Of a stretch of 55,964 nt of DNA, positions 16,261-25,461 are shown one piece after another. Source of the DNA: Paludibacter sp. (GTDB lineage Bacteria > Bacteroidota > Bacteroidia > Bacteroidales > Paludibacteraceae); assembly GCA_027450045.1 (NCBI GenBank), contig DAIDKM010000010.1, positions 1 through 55,964 on the forward strand, read 5' to 3'. Both the position numbers and the translations under genes were made by a program. The notes below the pieces were generated by a model. That model was not told the DNA's origin. It was given only the letters and a program-made list of their open reading frames with translations, and did not search any database. The number at the start of each line of letters is the position of its first letter. Position 1 is the stretch's first letter.

Positions 16261-16268
16261 TACCTTTG
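16261..16268 (+). promoter_or_regulatory. -7 element of the polysaccharide gene cluster
   Basis: TACCTTTG, the same octamer used by both tRNA promoters, 105 bases before the first gene of the plus-strand polysaccharide cluster. The -33 region is poor. Confidence 0.55.
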
Positions 16269-16372
16269 TGTTTGGTTTCGTTATAGGCGAATTGGAGGTT
16301 TTTTCAATGAAACTAATTTAAATAAGTATCAGAACGAATGATTTTTTCGTCACTCTGATTGCCAAAGAAATA

Positions 16373-17920
16373 ATGGGAAATAAAAAGAGACATAAGGAAG
16401 CATCCCCTTTTCATAATCCGAAAATCCCTTATATAGTAATAAATTTAGCTGTAAATAGCGCTATTTTTTACTTTGTGGTAGGAATATTCCCATTTGTGAA
16501 TGACGACCCTGCAAAGAAATATGCTTGGCCTTTTTTTCTTTATCAATTTATATGGATCATGTTAGGTATTGCCTATAAAAAATACCTTTCACTTCGGGAA
16601 CGCACCATTGGGACGGTTGTTATGCAATGCTTTAAAACTGACTTTCTGGCGTTACTATTTGGTATTGGATTATTGATTTTCTTTGCTGATTTCGAGTATT
16701 CCATCGGCTTTCTACTGGCACTCACGGGTAGTTTTCTGATAAGTGAGTTGATATTGATTTCGCTCTTTTATTCGTTTGGAGAAGCTCAGCTTGTGGATGC
16801 CACGGTTGTTCCTTCTGAAACCATAGCGACTCCTATCCATGCATATACTGAACATCCATTAGATGCAGAAACCGTTGGCACGTTAGAAAAGTTGATACGC
16901 GAAGCAGGAGGCGCTCGATTGCTCGAATTTCTTCGAATCCGCATTCGTCCTTTTGTTTCATCGACTCTTTTTGTGAACACTACGTCACGTTTCAATATCG
17001 AAAAGGTTAATGTAGATCGTTATGTTACCATTATAAACCTGAAGGCTACGAATGAAATTCGGGAAATTAATGCATTTTTTGCTGCTGTGAATGACAAACT
17101 ACCCGTTGGAGGTATCTTTATTTCTTGTTTTGAAACGAAAAGTCAGCGAAAGAAAAGGATTCTGGGGGCACATCCTTACATGAGCAATTATTTACAATAT
17201 GCTCTTGATTACATTTTTCGAAGAATGATGCCAAAGTTAAATTTGACACGTGAATTCTATTTTTGGGTTACAAATGGCACCAACCGCGTATTATCCAAAG
17301 CTGAAGTATTTGGTCGTTTGTATTATTCAGGATTTGAGGTTATTGGTCAACGAAAAATAGTTGGACTTTCTTATGTTGTTGCACGTAAAATAAAAGCTCC
17401 TATACGACAAGAGACGGCTAATTACAGTCCGATTATTAAATTAAAACGTTTTGGCAAAGATGGCAAAATAATCAAGGTTTTCAAATTGCGAACCATGCAT
17501 CCATATTCAGAATACTTGCAAGATTATATTTACAAACATCATAACTTACATCAAAGCGGGAAATTCAAAACAGATATACGCATCACAACTTTTGGTCATT
17601 TTTTGCGTAGACATTGGTTGGATGAACTTCCAATGATTGTGAATTTTCTGAAAAGGGAAATGAAATTAGTAGGAGTGCGCCCTTTAAGCGAGCATTACTT
17701 TCGTTTATATTCGCCCGATTTGCAGCACCAGCGTATTCACCACCGACCGGGTTTATTGCCTCCTTATTATGCCGATATGCCAAATGATTTGGAAGAGATT
17801 CAAGCATCAGAACGTCGTTATTTGGATGCTTGCGAAAAACGGGGTACTTTCATCACCGATGTTCGGTATTTTTTCAAAATCATGTATCGCATCTTGTTTC
17901 ATCGTGCACGTAGTCGGTGA
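16373..17920 (+). CDS. sugar transferase (polyprenyl-phosphate glycosyl-1-phosphate transferase domain)
   Basis: A 515-residue membrane protein with four hydrophobic segments in residues about 20-135 and a soluble middle part (about 165-335). That part resembles a degenerate SAM-methyltransferase fold (PVGGIFISCFETKSQRKK; LSKAEVFGRLYYSGFEVIG). The C-terminal bacterial sugar transferase domain shows KLRTMHPYSEY, the catalytic Asp-Glu in HWLDELPMIVNF, and LVGVRPLSE. The domain normally starts with a membrane re-entrant helix before the GKDGK motif; here that stretch is not hydrophobic, which is unusual. It probably starts lipid-linked repeat-unit synthesis for capsule or O-antigen. The sugar substrate cannot be read. 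Confidence 0.78.
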   Translation: MGNKKRHKEASPFHNPKIPYIVINLAVNSAIFYFVVGIFPFVNDDPAKKYAWPFFLYQFIWIMLGIAYKKYLSLRERTIGTVVMQCFKTDFLALLFGIGLLIFFADFEYSIGFLLALTGSFLISELILISLFYSFGEAQLVDATVVPSETIATPIHAYTEHPLDAETVGTLEKLIREAGGARLLEFLRIRIRPFVSSTLFVNTTSRFNIEKVNVDRYVTIINLKATNEIREINAFFAAVNDKLPVGGIFISCFETKSQRKKRILGAHPYMSNYLQYALDYIFRRMMPKLNLTREFYFWVTNGTNRVLSKAEVFGRLYYSGFEVIGQRKIVGLSYVVARKIKAPIRQETANYSPIIKLKRFGKDGKIIKVFKLRTMHPYSEYLQDYIYKHHNLHQSGKFKTDIRITTFGHFLRRHWLDELPMIVNFLKREMKLVGVRPLSEHYFRLYSPDLQHQRIHHRPGLLPPYYADMPNDLEEIQASERRYLDACEKRGTFITDVRYFFKIMYRILFHRARSR

Positions 17921-17981
17921 TACATTGAATATCAACATTTTGTTTGTAGGATAATTAATTGAATATTTAATTTATTTCTTT

Positions 17982-19739
17982 ATGAGAACCCTATTGCTTG
18001 CTTGTTTTCTCTTTTTAACGGTGCCATTGTTTAGCCAGTATATTCCTGAAGATATAAGTTATACTTCAGTATATGATTTTTTAGACGAGATGGCAAATGA
18101 CGGTGTGATTTCCATTAATACGGCTATCAAACCATATAGCCGTCGATTTATTGCACAAAAGCTGCAAGAAATTGCCAAAAACTCATCTCAGTTGAGTAAA
18201 CGTCAACGGCAAGAAGCGGCATTTTACCTCAACGATTATCCGTTGGAACGCGACACGTTGCCCGATAACTGGAATATTGTAGAGAACTCGAAAACAGCAG
18301 TTTCATTGTGGCCTCCGGGTATTTATTATCGAACAGATACGATGCGGATTCGTCTTACTCCAATTATTGGGTACGAAACCATGCACAACCAAAGTGGATC
18401 AATTTCTATTCGCTCGGTAGGAGCTGATTTTCAGGGAATGTTTGGCAAACATTTATCTGTTTATGCCAGTTTAAGAGATCATTCACAAATTGGTGATTTA
18501 TTATCGAAAGGAGAAAGATTGTTTGCAAACCAAGCAAGCCCATATACAGGCCGAGATACGTTGATGCGTATTCCATCTTATTTAACTCGTTTTCCAGGAG
18601 GAGCTTATAAAGTGGACAATGGAACCAATGCAGGCGGTGACTACAGCGAAATGCGCGGTGGCATTTATTACTCGTGGGGTTGGGGAAACGTCGGGTTAGC
18701 AAAAGATTATATCGAATGGGGCGATAACTATCATGGATCCAATATTTTGGCTGGAAATTCACCCTCATTTCCATTTATTGCCTTTAATATCAAACCAGTA
18801 AATTGGTTCGAGCTGAACTATTTTCATGGTTGGTTGACTTCTGACGTGATGGATTCGACGGATTATTACACTTACAACACAGGACAAAAAGAGTATCGCT
18901 ATAAAAACAAGTTTATTGCTGCCGATATGATCACTTTTCGTCCGACCCGAGAGCTTTATCTTTCATTTGGAAATTCAATTATATATTCCGAACGTTCCAT
19001 CCAGCCGGCTTACTTGATTCCGTTAGCATTCTACAAATCAATGGATCACTCGTTAACCATGGGGTCTGAAAATCAAAACTCACAGATGTTTTTTAATCTC
19101 AGCTCGCGGAATATTCGCCATTTGCATTTGTTTATGTCAACCTACATTGATGAATTTTCGGTATCTCGGTTAAGTCCTTCCAATCCTCAGAAAAATCCTA
19201 TTTCGTGGAAGTTTGGCGGCGAACTGAGTGATTATCCTTTTCAGGATTTTTCATTCATCGGAGAATTTACTCGAACGTATGCTTTAACCTATAAACACTT
19301 TATTCCGAGTCTCGATTTTACTTCTGGTGGTTATGCTTTGGGCAGTTATTTGTGGGATAACGCACAAGAAATCTATCTGGCAACTACATACAAACCAATT
19401 CGAGGCTTATTGCTGAAAGGATCATATACCTATGCCGTGCATGGAAACGAATATGATTACGTTCACGCATTGGCCGATGATATTTTAGCACAACCCTTTA
19501 TGAAAGACAAGGTATGGCAAAACAAAACAGCTTCTTTTCATGCTACTTACGAAATGGTGAACAATGTATTTCTTCTTTTTGATGTCGATTACAGCGACAT
19601 AACAGGATATACGCCAACCGATCCGAAAGGGCCGGGTGAGTATCGTACAAATGCTCAAGGATATTTGGATATGTACACGCCTTTGTTCTTGCAAGGGAAA
19701 AAATTTACTGTTACCTTTGGCGTAAATGTCGGCTTATAG
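17982..19739 (+). CDS. Wzi-like capsule assembly outer-membrane protein
   Basis: A 585-residue protein with a signal peptide (MRTLLLACFLFLTVPLFSQ). The body has many alternating aromatic strands and turns, as in a large outer-membrane beta-barrel (for example GGIYYSWGWGNVGLAKDYIEWG and GGYALGSYLW). The N-terminal region (YDFLDEMANDGVISINTAIKPYSRRFIAQKLQEI) is the helical start seen in Bacteroidota Wzi-family proteins. Proposed role: surface attachment or assembly of capsule, fitting its place between the priming transferase and nucleotide-sugar genes. Family recognition is by pattern and should be checked by profile search. Confidence 0.65.
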   Translation: MRTLLLACFLFLTVPLFSQYIPEDISYTSVYDFLDEMANDGVISINTAIKPYSRRFIAQKLQEIAKNSSQLSKRQRQEAAFYLNDYPLERDTLPDNWNIVENSKTAVSLWPPGIYYRTDTMRIRLTPIIGYETMHNQSGSISIRSVGADFQGMFGKHLSVYASLRDHSQIGDLLSKGERLFANQASPYTGRDTLMRIPSYLTRFPGGAYKVDNGTNAGGDYSEMRGGIYYSWGWGNVGLAKDYIEWGDNYHGSNILAGNSPSFPFIAFNIKPVNWFELNYFHGWLTSDVMDSTDYYTYNTGQKEYRYKNKFIAADMITFRPTRELYLSFGNSIIYSERSIQPAYLIPLAFYKSMDHSLTMGSENQNSQMFFNLSSRNIRHLHLFMSTYIDEFSVSRLSPSNPQKNPISWKFGGELSDYPFQDFSFIGEFTRTYALTYKHFIPSLDFTSGGYALGSYLWDNAQEIYLATTYKPIRGLLLKGSYTYAVHGNEYDYVHALADDILAQPFMKDKVWQNKTASFHATYEMVNNVFLLFDVDYSDITGYTPTDPKGPGEYRTNAQGYLDMYTPLFLQGKKFTVTFGVNVGL

Positions 19740-19761
19740 CCATAACGTGACTTAAAAAAAC

Positions 19762-20889
19762 ATGCGCCAGATACAAATGGTTGACTTACAAAGTCAATAC
19801 GATAAAGTAAAAAACGACGTCAACGCCCAAATGCAGCAAGTGATGGATGCTGCATCGTTCATCAGAGGTGAAAAAGTGACTACCTTCCAACGTCATTTGG
19901 AAAATTACTTGAATGTGAAACATGTCGTTCCAGTGGGAAATGGCACGGATGCGTTGCAGATTGCTTTGATGACTTTAGGTCTTCACCCGGGAGATGAAGT
20001 CATAACGCCAACGTTTACTTTTATTGCAACAGTTGAGGTAATTGCTTTGTTGGGATTAACGCCGGTGCTGGTGGATGTCGATCGTGAAACGTTTTGTATG
20101 TCGCCAAATGCCGTTCGTAAAGCGATTACTGAAAAAACAAAAGTAATTTTACCGGTACATCTCTTTGGACAAAATGCTGACATGGAATCGTTGAGAGCCA
20201 TTGCACAAGAACATAAACTTTATATGGTGGAAGATGCTTGTCAGTCGATGGGATCCCATTATACCTTTCAAAATGGCGAAAGCTATTCTTCCGGTTGTAT
20301 GGGAAATATAGGCTGTACATCATTTTTCCCATCTAAAAATTTAGGCTGTTTTGGCGATGGCGGTGCTCTTTTTACAAATGATGATACGTTGGCAACAACC
20401 ATTCGCTCCATTGCAAATCATGGGATGGAAGTACGTTATCACCACGATCGGATTGGCGTCAATTCACGGTTGGATAGTTTACAGGCAGCTGTGCTGGATG
20501 TAAAACTTGCCCATTTGGATCAATACATTGAAGCGCGTCAATCAGCGGCAGAATTTTACAATCGAGCTTTTACTGATTGTGACAAGATAACTATCCCGGT
20601 GTATCAGCCTCAATCAACTCACGCGTTTCATCAATATACAGTACTTTTGCATGATGTTGATAGAAATACAGTACAAGCCAAATTGACGGCAAAAGGCATT
20701 CCTTCGATGGTTTATTATCCGATTCCCATACATTTACAAAAAGCGTATGCCTATCTGGGGTACAAAACCGGTGATTTCCCGATAGCGGAGCAACTTTCGC
20801 AACAAGTGCTTTCGTTGCCCATGCACACTGAACTGGATGAAGAACAACTAAACTACATTGTCACTTCGTTGAAAGAGACTTTGCAATAG
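19762..20889 (+). CDS. DegT/DnrJ/EryC1/StrS aminotransferase (WbpE/WlbC-like)
   Basis: PLP aminotransferase of 375 residues acting on nucleotide-linked keto-sugars. Motifs are GNGTDALQIAL, TFTFIATVEVI, EDACQSMGS, the PLP lysine in FFPSKNLGCFGDGGALF, and GVNSRLDSLQAAVL. Together with the following acetyltransferase and oxidoreductase genes it matches WbpE/WlbC, which aminate UDP-2-acetamido-2-deoxy-3-keto-glucuronate at C3. Specificity is inferred from this three-gene association. It starts 22 bases after the Wzi-like gene. Confidence 0.85.
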   Translation: MRQIQMVDLQSQYDKVKNDVNAQMQQVMDAASFIRGEKVTTFQRHLENYLNVKHVVPVGNGTDALQIALMTLGLHPGDEVITPTFTFIATVEVIALLGLTPVLVDVDRETFCMSPNAVRKAITEKTKVILPVHLFGQNADMESLRAIAQEHKLYMVEDACQSMGSHYTFQNGESYSSGCMGNIGCTSFFPSKNLGCFGDGGALFTNDDTLATTIRSIANHGMEVRYHHDRIGVNSRLDSLQAAVLDVKLAHLDQYIEARQSAAEFYNRAFTDCDKITIPVYQPQSTHAFHQYTVLLHDVDRNTVQAKLTAKGIPSMVYYPIPIHLQKAYAYLGYKTGDFPIAEQLSQQVLSLPMHTELDEEQLNYIVTSLKETLQ

Positions 20890-20933
20890 ATAATTTTAGA
20901 ATAGCATCAAATCTGTCTTTTATTTAATATCCA

Positions 20934-21509
20934 ATGTCCTATTTTGCTCACGAAACAGTAGTGATTGACCAGCCGTGTACCATTGGTGATGGAACAAAAA
21001 TCTGGCATTTTTCGCATATTATGCCACATTGCGTGATTGGCGACAATTGCAATATTGGCCAAAATGTAGTTGTTTCGCCGGATGTCGTGCTTGGACGCAA
21101 TGTGAAGGTGCAAAATAATGTATCGATCTATTCGGGTGTTATTTGCGAAGATGATGTATTTTTAGGGCCATCTATGGTTTTCACCAACGTGATGAATCCC
21201 CGAAGTGCAGTGAATCGTCATGCCGAATTCAAAAAAACATTTGTGCGTCAGGGAGCGTCCATTGGAGCCAATGCCACCATTGTATGTGGCATCAGTATTG
21301 GCGAATATGCCATGATTGGCGCAGGCGCTGTTGTGACAAAAGATGTGAAGTCGTATGCATTGGTTGTCGGGAATCCTGCCCGTCAAATGGGTTGGGTGAG
21401 TGCTTATGGAATGAAATTGCACTTTGATGAACAAGGTCTTGCAACTTGTTCTGAAACCGGTGAAGTGTATCAGTTGCAAGATCATAGTGTTACAAAATTA
21501 ATTACCTAA
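20934..21509 (+). CDS. hexapeptide-repeat N-acetyltransferase (WbpD/WlbB-like)
   Basis: A 191-residue left-handed beta-helix acyltransferase. The hexapeptide periodicity is clear: IGDGTKIWHFSHI, VIGDNCNIGQNVVV, VLGRNVKVQNNVS, then ASIGANATIVCG, EYAMIGAGAVVTKDV and ALVVGNPARQMGWV. It resembles the enzymes that acetylate the C3 amino group of UDP-2-acetamido-3-amino-2,3-dideoxy-glucuronate with acetyl-CoA. Context supports this: the C3 aminotransferase precedes it and the matching dehydrogenase follows two bases after its stop. Confidence 0.85.
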   Translation: MSYFAHETVVIDQPCTIGDGTKIWHFSHIMPHCVIGDNCNIGQNVVVSPDVVLGRNVKVQNNVSIYSGVICEDDVFLGPSMVFTNVMNPRSAVNRHAEFKKTFVRQGASIGANATIVCGISIGEYAMIGAGAVVTKDVKSYALVVGNPARQMGWVSAYGMKLHFDEQGLATCSETGEVYQLQDHSVTKLIT

Positions 21510-21511
21510 AA

Positions 21512-22546
21512 ATGAGTCGTATAATAAAATTTGCTGTCGTAGGACAAGGTCATATCGGTAAACGACATGCCGAAATGATTCGCCGCGAACCGAATGCTGA
21601 ATTGATTGCCGTATGTGATATTTTGTCGAAAGAACAATTAGGCTTAACTAACTTGCAGGAGCGATTCTTTTCTTCGATTGAAGAGCTGCTGAATGCCAAT
21701 TTAGATATTGATGTAGTAAATATTTGTACTCCAAATGGATACCATGCAGAATATGCTATTCGGGCGTTGGAAAAACGATATCATGTTGTGATTGAAAAGC
21801 CGGTTTCGCTCACACGCGCTGATGCTGAACGCATCTTGCATACTTCCTTGTCGGTGTCGCGTGATGTATTTTGTGTGATGCAAAACCGTTATTCACCACC
21901 ATCGGTGTGGCTTAAAGAATTAATAACGAATAAAACATTGGGGGATATTTTTATGGTGCAACTCAATTGTTATTGGAATCGCGATGCACGTTATTACAAA
22001 GCAGGCAACTGGCATGGCGATAAGCAATTGGATGGCGGCACCTTGTTCACGCAATTTTCGCATTTCATCGATATTATGTATTGGCTATTCGGAGATATTA
22101 CAAATATTCATGGCAATTTCAAAGATTTCAATCACCAACAATTAACTGATTTTGAAGACAGTGGCGTAGTTACTTTCGATTTTTTACAAGGTGGAATGGG
22201 AGTTCTAAATTATTCTACTGCTATATGGGACGCTAATTATGAAAGCAGTATCACCATAATTGGAGCACAAGGCACGGTGAGGGTTGCCGGTCAATACATG
22301 AATGAAGTAACTTATTGTCATGTAAAAGATTATGAAATGCCTGAGTTGGCTGCATCCAATCCACCCAATGATTATGGTCTATACAAAGGTTCAGCGCAAA
22401 ATCATCATTACATCATACATAATGTGATTGAAAAACTTTTGGGAAATAGCCCTATTACCACCAACTTGCTGGAGGGAATGAAGGTAACCGAAATCATTGA
22501 AAAAATCTACCATGTACGTGATACACAATGGAATAAAAAAAGGTAA
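21512..22546 (+). CDS. Gfo/Idh/MocA oxidoreductase (WbpB/WlbA-like)
   Basis: NAD-dependent oxidoreductase of 344 residues with an N-terminal Rossmann fold (VVGQGHIGKRHAEMI), the family motif VIEKPVSLT, and a C-terminal substrate domain (GDKQLDGGTLFTQFSHFID). WbpB/WlbA oxidise UDP-GlcNAc-uronate at C3 and supply the keto-sugar for the aminotransferase. With its two upstream neighbours it gives UDP-2,3-diacetamido-2,3-dideoxy-glucuronate. The 6-dehydrogenase that makes the starting uronate and any C2 epimerase are not in the window. Confidence 0.83.
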   Translation: MSRIIKFAVVGQGHIGKRHAEMIRREPNAELIAVCDILSKEQLGLTNLQERFFSSIEELLNANLDIDVVNICTPNGYHAEYAIRALEKRYHVVIEKPVSLTRADAERILHTSLSVSRDVFCVMQNRYSPPSVWLKELITNKTLGDIFMVQLNCYWNRDARYYKAGNWHGDKQLDGGTLFTQFSHFIDIMYWLFGDITNIHGNFKDFNHQQLTDFEDSGVVTFDFLQGGMGVLNYSTAIWDANYESSITIIGAQGTVRVAGQYMNEVTYCHVKDYEMPELAASNPPNDYGLYKGSAQNHHYIIHNVIEKLLGNSPITTNLLEGMKVTEIIEKIYHVRDTQWNKKR

Positions 22547-22567
22547 CGTATAATAAATCAATTTATT

Positions 22568-23032
22568 ATGATTCAACGTATCCAAACTGTTTATTTATTT
22601 ATTGTCAGTGTATTGTCGGTTATTGTATTCTTTTCACCGATAGCTGCCATTATAACAAAGGCAAACGTTTTTGAGTTGTCTTATCGTGGATTCATTTCAT
22701 CGCCTCCAATTGACGCGTTGCATTCTTCAACTTGGGCATTAACACTGGTGGGGGCATTGATTCCGGTTGTTGCGTTTGTCACCATTTTTTTATTTAAGAA
22801 AAGAAAGCTGCAAGTGACGATGTGTTATATCAATTTTCTGTTGATAGATGCCTATTACATCGTTGCAATTGCCTCATTGTGGTTTGCCGATCAGCAATTA
22901 GCTTTGCCTTCACGGTGGTCGTACCATTATGCCATTATTTTGCCGGTAGTGAATATGGTATTGACTTTTATGGCTATACGCGCTATCAATAAGGATGAAG
23001 CTTTAGTACGTTCTCTCGACCGACTGCGATAA
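22568..23032 (+). CDS. DUF4293 family membrane protein
   Basis: A 154-residue protein with four predicted membrane segments (about 7-30, 56-77, 85-106 and 119-140) starting MIQRIQTVYLF, characteristic of the Bacteroidota-restricted DUF4293 family. Function is unknown. It is only 22 bases after the oxidoreductase gene and probably rides on its transcript, although the family is usually not tied to polysaccharide genes. A strong hairpin terminator follows. Confidence 0.8.
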   Translation: MIQRIQTVYLFIVSVLSVIVFFSPIAAIITKANVFELSYRGFISSPPIDALHSSTWALTLVGALIPVVAFVTIFLFKKRKLQVTMCYINFLLIDAYYIVAIASLWFADQQLALPSRWSYHYAIILPVVNMVLTFMAIRAINKDEALVRSLDRLR

Positions 23033-23044
23033 ACAAGAAAAGGA

Positions 23045-23101
23045 CGTACAAAAAAAGCATCGAGGAACTGATAATCAGTTATTCGATGCTTTTTTTGTAC
23101 G
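23045..23101. terminator. long bidirectional terminator between DUF4293 and proA
   Basis: The arms are perfectly complementary 19-base sequences (23045-23063 and 23083-23101, core AAAAAAAGCATCGA). Inside is a second inverted repeat AACTGA-TAA-TCAGTT. A-tract and T-tract flank the GC core on both sides, so it can terminate in both directions for these convergent genes. Confidence 0.9.
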
Positions 23102-23113
23102 ATATTAAAACGA

Positions 23114-24367
23114 TCAGGCTGGACGAATCTGACCATCCCCGATAATTAACCATTTGTAAGTTGTCATTTCGTGCAGCGCCATGGGACCTCGCGCATGCAA
23201 TTTTTGTGTGCTGATGCCTATTTCAGCTCCCATACCAAATTGTGCACCATCCGTAAAAGCCGTGGAGCTATTGGCATAAACACATGCTGCATCTACTTGT
23301 TTTTGGAAACGGGCAACATGATCTTCATTTTCACTGATAATGGCTTCGCTGTGCTTAGAACTGTATCGATCAATATGCTGCATCGCTTCGTCTATCGAAT
23401 CAACAGTCTTTATTGCCATTTTATAATCTAAAAACTCGGTGCCGTAGGATGCTTCGGCGGCTCTGGCTAATAAATAGTCAGGGTAGTGGCCTTTGAGGAT
23501 ATCGAAAGCAGGTTCGTCGGCATAGATAACAACATTGAATGTCGCTAATGATGCTGTAAGCTCAGGCAAATCACTCAACCGACTGCGATGAATAATGGCA
23601 CAATCCAATGCATTGCAAACACTGACGCGACGGGTTTTGGCATTGTTAATGATAGCCGCTCCTTTCTTCACGTCACCATATTCATCAAAATAGGTGTGGC
23701 AAATACCTGCGCCTGTTTCGATAATTGGCACCCGCGCATTGTTTCGTACAAATTCAATCAACCCCTGACTGCCGCGAGGAATAATTAAATCGACTTTGCC
23801 CACGGCGTTGAGCAACTCAAGGGTAGCTTCGCGCTCAGGAGGCAATAAATTGACAATATGCGGATTAATTTGAAATGTAAGCAAAACATTTTGAATAAGT
23901 TGTACAATAGCTGTGTTGGAATAAACAGCATCAGTGCTTCCTTTCAGCAAACAAACATTCCCTGATTTCATACACAACGAAAAAACATCAAAACTCACGT
24001 TGGGGCGGGCTTCATAAATGATGCCGATAATACCGAACGGCACACTGATTTTTTTTAGCAACAAATCATTCGGGAGCTTGCGCTCAGATAATATTTCTCC
24101 TACTGGAGACGGGAGTTCCGCTACGTGATGCATCTCTTGGGCAATTGAAGCAATTCTGGCCGCAGTGAGCTTCAAACGATCATATTTCGGATCGTTTTTG
24201 TCCATTTTATCCAAATCTTTTTGGTTGGCTTCCAAAAGGGCATCTGCTTTGGCAACAGCTTGTTCGGCAACTGAAACTAAAACCTGACGTATGGTGTCGT
24301 CATCCAATTGACATAAGCTGTTTGTCGCTTGTTTTGCTTGTTCAAGAATCAGGGATAAAGAGTTCAT
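23114..24367 (-). CDS. proA: glutamate-5-semialdehyde dehydrogenase
   Basis: Reduces gamma-glutamyl phosphate to glutamate-5-semialdehyde in proline synthesis. The 417 residues match E. coli ProA in length. Visible features are the aldehyde-dehydrogenase fold motifs [27 protein letters not shown] and [13 protein letters not shown], and the active-site cysteine in [11 protein letters not shown]. The start ATG overlaps the stop of the small upstream membrane-protein gene (ATGA). No proB or proC is nearby, which is odd because proB usually neighbours proA. Confidence 0.95.
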   Translation of the reverse strand: MNSLSLILEQAKQATNSLCQLDDDTIRQVLVSVAEQAVAKADALLEANQKDLDKMDKNDPKYDRLKLTAARIASIAQEMHHVAELPSPVGEILSERKLPNDLLLKKISVPFGIIGIIYEARPNVSFDVFSLCMKSGNVCLLKGSTDAVYSNTAIVQLIQNVLLTFQINPHIVNLLPPEREATLELLNAVGKVDLIIPRGSQGLIEFVRNNARVPIIETGAGICHTYFDEYGDVKKGAAIINNAKTRRVSVCNALDCAIIHRSRLSDLPELTASLATFNVVIYADEPAFDILKGHYPDYLLARAAEASYGTEFLDYKMAIKTVDSIDEAMQHIDRYSSKHSEAIISENEDHVARFQKQVDAACVYANSSTAFTDGAQFGMGAEIGISTQKLHARGPMALHEMTTYKWLIIGDGQIRPA

Positions 24368-24579
24368 GATTTAGGATGTTGATAAAGATGATATAAATTA
24401 ATCAGAATAACGATTCCATTTGCTACAATAACCGGAATACTTGGCAATAAAATACCATAGGCTACAAAAAATGCACACCCAATACTATTGATGATACGAA
24501 TGTGATTTACATTTTTGAGGACAAATGACAGGACAATGGTTGCAGATGCTGCATAACCAAGTAAATCTATGTAGTTCAT
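24364..24579 (-). CDS. small membrane protein coupled to proA
   Basis: A 71-residue protein made almost wholly of three hydrophobic segments ([49 protein letters not shown]). The pattern resembles short YgjV/PQ-loop-like membrane proteins, but the family is uncertain. Its TGA overlaps the proA ATG by three bases, so the two are translationally coupled. A TACATTTG -7 box precedes it at 24612-24619. Function is unknown; transport of a small molecule is possible but not shown. Confidence 0.7.
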   Translation of the reverse strand: MNYIDLLGYAASATIVLSFVLKNVNHIRIINSIGCAFFVAYGILLPSIPVIVANGIVILINLYHLYQHPKS

Positions 24580-24611
24580 AATTTGCTGTTATTTTTAGAG
24601 AAAAAAGGGCG

Positions 24612-24619
24612 CAAATGTA
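24612..24619 (-). promoter_or_regulatory. -7 element of the small membrane protein-proA operon
   Basis: TACATTTG on the minus strand, 33 bases before the start of the 71-residue gene. The -33 element is not clear. Confidence 0.5.
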
Positions 24620-24674
24620 CCGTTTATTTTTCAAAAACATAACTCCAAAAATGACATTTATCAAAAAGTATACG

Positions 24675-25427
24675 CTACGGGAAAAAGTACCGTTTAATTT
24701 TATTTTTTATCTCCTGGAATACAAGCTCTTGCATCCATTTGATAGCATTGTCACTCCATCGTTGCGGATGTGTAGTAATCATTATTTGGTCAGGTAAATG
24801 ACCACGACGAATGGCATTGATCACTTCATCCGTTGTTTTGAGATTAAACTGATAGGGTGAATCTACTTTATCCCTTCGATTGCTTTGTGTATCGTTCCAT
24901 TTTCTTCCTGTATCAGTAAGGTAGGCTACGTGCTGATAATCAATGTCAAAATATGGCTCTCCGATAATTTCCCATTGATGATAATCGAATGTATTCCATA
25001 TATCCCGATTATCGTAAGGCAAAGTTGGACTCCCATGCATGCTGATGGTTTTAATGGGATAGAACTGTTGAAAATAGTGCAGATGTTCAGCAAACAGCAC
25101 AATGGCTTTTGTCGCGTCACCCTTGGCAAGCGTCAAATCTTCATAGTGGTATCCGATTTCATGTCCCAGCGAAGCAATGCGTTTTATTGCTTCAGGATCG
25201 TTGCTTTGAGGAACAATGCGAAAATAATAGGTCGCTTTAATCCCCATCGTATCCTCGATTTTGGCAAACCGGCAAGCATGTGTTGTCCGTGCATCAATAT
25301 CGTGGCGCAACATGACAAACCGGCCTTCCGTATTGCCTTGACAGAACGATTCGAAGGTACGAAAAGTATATCCCTTATTCTGTAAAGCTCGCAGTAATTC
25401 GATATATTTTTGATTTGTAAAATCCAT
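24675..25427 (-). CDS. polysaccharide deacetylase-like protein
   Basis: A 250-residue protein with NodB-type features: the RHDID metal-binding start (VMLRHDIDART), GHEIGYHYED and ISMHGSPTLPYDN. It belongs with short deacetylase-like proteins found in polysaccharide loci (WbmS-like). No signal peptide, so it probably acts in the cytosol on a nucleotide- or lipid-linked sugar. It is the last gene of the four-gene minus-strand operon with the DUF354, FemAB-like and glycosyltransferase genes. The substrate is unknown. Confidence 0.75.
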   Translation of the reverse strand: MDFTNQKYIELLRALQNKGYTFRTFESFCQGNTEGRFVMLRHDIDARTTHACRFAKIEDTMGIKATYYFRIVPQSNDPEAIKRIASLGHEIGYHYEDLTLAKGDATKAIVLFAEHLHYFQQFYPIKTISMHGSPTLPYDNRDIWNTFDYHQWEIIGEPYFDIDYQHVAYLTDTGRKWNDTQSNRRDKVDSPYQFNLKTTDEVINAIRRGHLPDQIMITTHPQRWSDNAIKWMQELVFQEIKNKIKRYFFP

Positions 25428-25461
25428 GTTGATTCAAAATTATTCTTTTATGACCAATCTA

